In this document: positions 13,971 through 14,072 of the stretch, piece by piece
Position numbering within the stretch: the first letter of the stretch is position 1
How the letters are laid out: the number at the start of each line of letters is the position of its first letter
Origin: Oscillospiraceae bacterium
GTDB lineage: Bacteria > Bacillota > Clostridia > Oscillospirales > Ruminococcaceae
Reading direction: 5' to 3'
NCBI GenBank assembly: GCA_017440425.1
Contig: JAFSHJ010000131.1
Span: 1 to 14,072 of the forward strand
DNA length: 14,072 nucleotides
Notes under the pieces: model-generated
Database searches by the model: none
Told to the model about the DNA's origin: nothing
What the model saw: only the letters and a program-made list of their open reading frames with translations
Program-made: the position numbers and the translations under genes

Positions 13971-14072
13971 TTATGATTTTCTTTTGTAAAACACCTTGAA
14001 CACCAGGATCTCTGCAAGCAGGCATACAGGCAAAGCCGCAAAGAAATCCACCGCCGAATGCTGTTTAATAAA
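13971..14072 (-). CDS. C-terminal end of a PAP2-family membrane phosphatase (partial)
   Basis: Only the last 33 codons are in the window; the gene enters from the right edge on the minus strand. The visible peptide begins FIKQHSAVDFFAALP and continues into a hydrophobic segment that ends in FYKRKS. K-Q-H-S-x-x-D followed by a terminal membrane helix is the last active-site motif of PAP2 phosphatases, in which this His and Asp form part of the catalytic site. The family dephosphorylates lipid phosphates or transfers head groups. It is co-directional with the GNAT gene 21 nt downstream. The assignment rests on one short motif. Confidence 0.6.
   Translation of the reverse strand, partial: FIKQHSAVDFFAALPVCLLAEILVFKVFYKRKS

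Overview
The window looks like chromosomal DNA of a gut-type Clostridia (Bacillota), perhaps a relative of the Ruminococcaceae/Oscillospiraceae. The signs are strong purine-rich Shine-Dalgarno sites, TATAAT-type promoters, rho-independent terminators between nearly all units, moderate GC, and gene families typical of that group: BlaI/M56 pairs, a BofC-like small protein, a long clostridial-type galactokinase and a MepA-type MATE pump. This placement is an inference; no rRNA or other taxonomic marker is present. I see no phage, transposase, CRISPR array, tRNA or rRNA.

Layout. (1) 1-1810, minus strand: a blaI-like repressor followed after 2 bp by an M56 (BlaR1/MecR1-type) membrane protease that runs off the left edge. 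Its promoter carries two copies of GTCTAC-N5-GTAGAC. (2) 1926-4300, minus: a class A penicillin-binding protein with its own promoter and terminator. (3) 4381-4764, plus: a membrane-anchored BofC-like protein, divergent from the PBP gene. (4) 4921-7166, minus: galK then galT. (5) 7293-10270, plus: a divergent operon of an AraC regulator, a HAD hydrolase, a sugar isomerase/epimerase-like TIM barrel and a two-TM membrane protein. (6) 10292-10366: an intergenic 75-nt perfect cloverleaf of four stems, followed by a bidirectional terminator. (7) 10520-11884, minus: a MATE transporter. (8) 12010-12741: a SLOG-family protein and an Arc-like ribbon-helix-helix protein, divergently transcribed from overlapping promoters full of TATACTTAA repeats. 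(9) 12825-14072, minus: the tail of a PAP2-family membrane phosphatase and then a GNAT-type acyltransferase.

How the genes work together. The left part concerns the cell wall: a protease-controlled repressor beside a peptidoglycan synthase, although the PBP promoter does not show the BlaI-type operator, so control of the PBP by this system is not demonstrated. The centre is sugar metabolism: two Leloir enzymes (galactose to galactose-1-phosphate to UDP-galactose) face an AraC-controlled operon with sugar-phosphate-type enzymes. galE and galM are not in the window.

The observations most worth a second look are the cloverleaf, the SLOG/RHH divergent pair with its operator-like palindrome, the M56 protease lacking a penicillin-sensor domain as far as visible, and an Asn in place of the usual Glu in the galactokinase sugar-binding signature.
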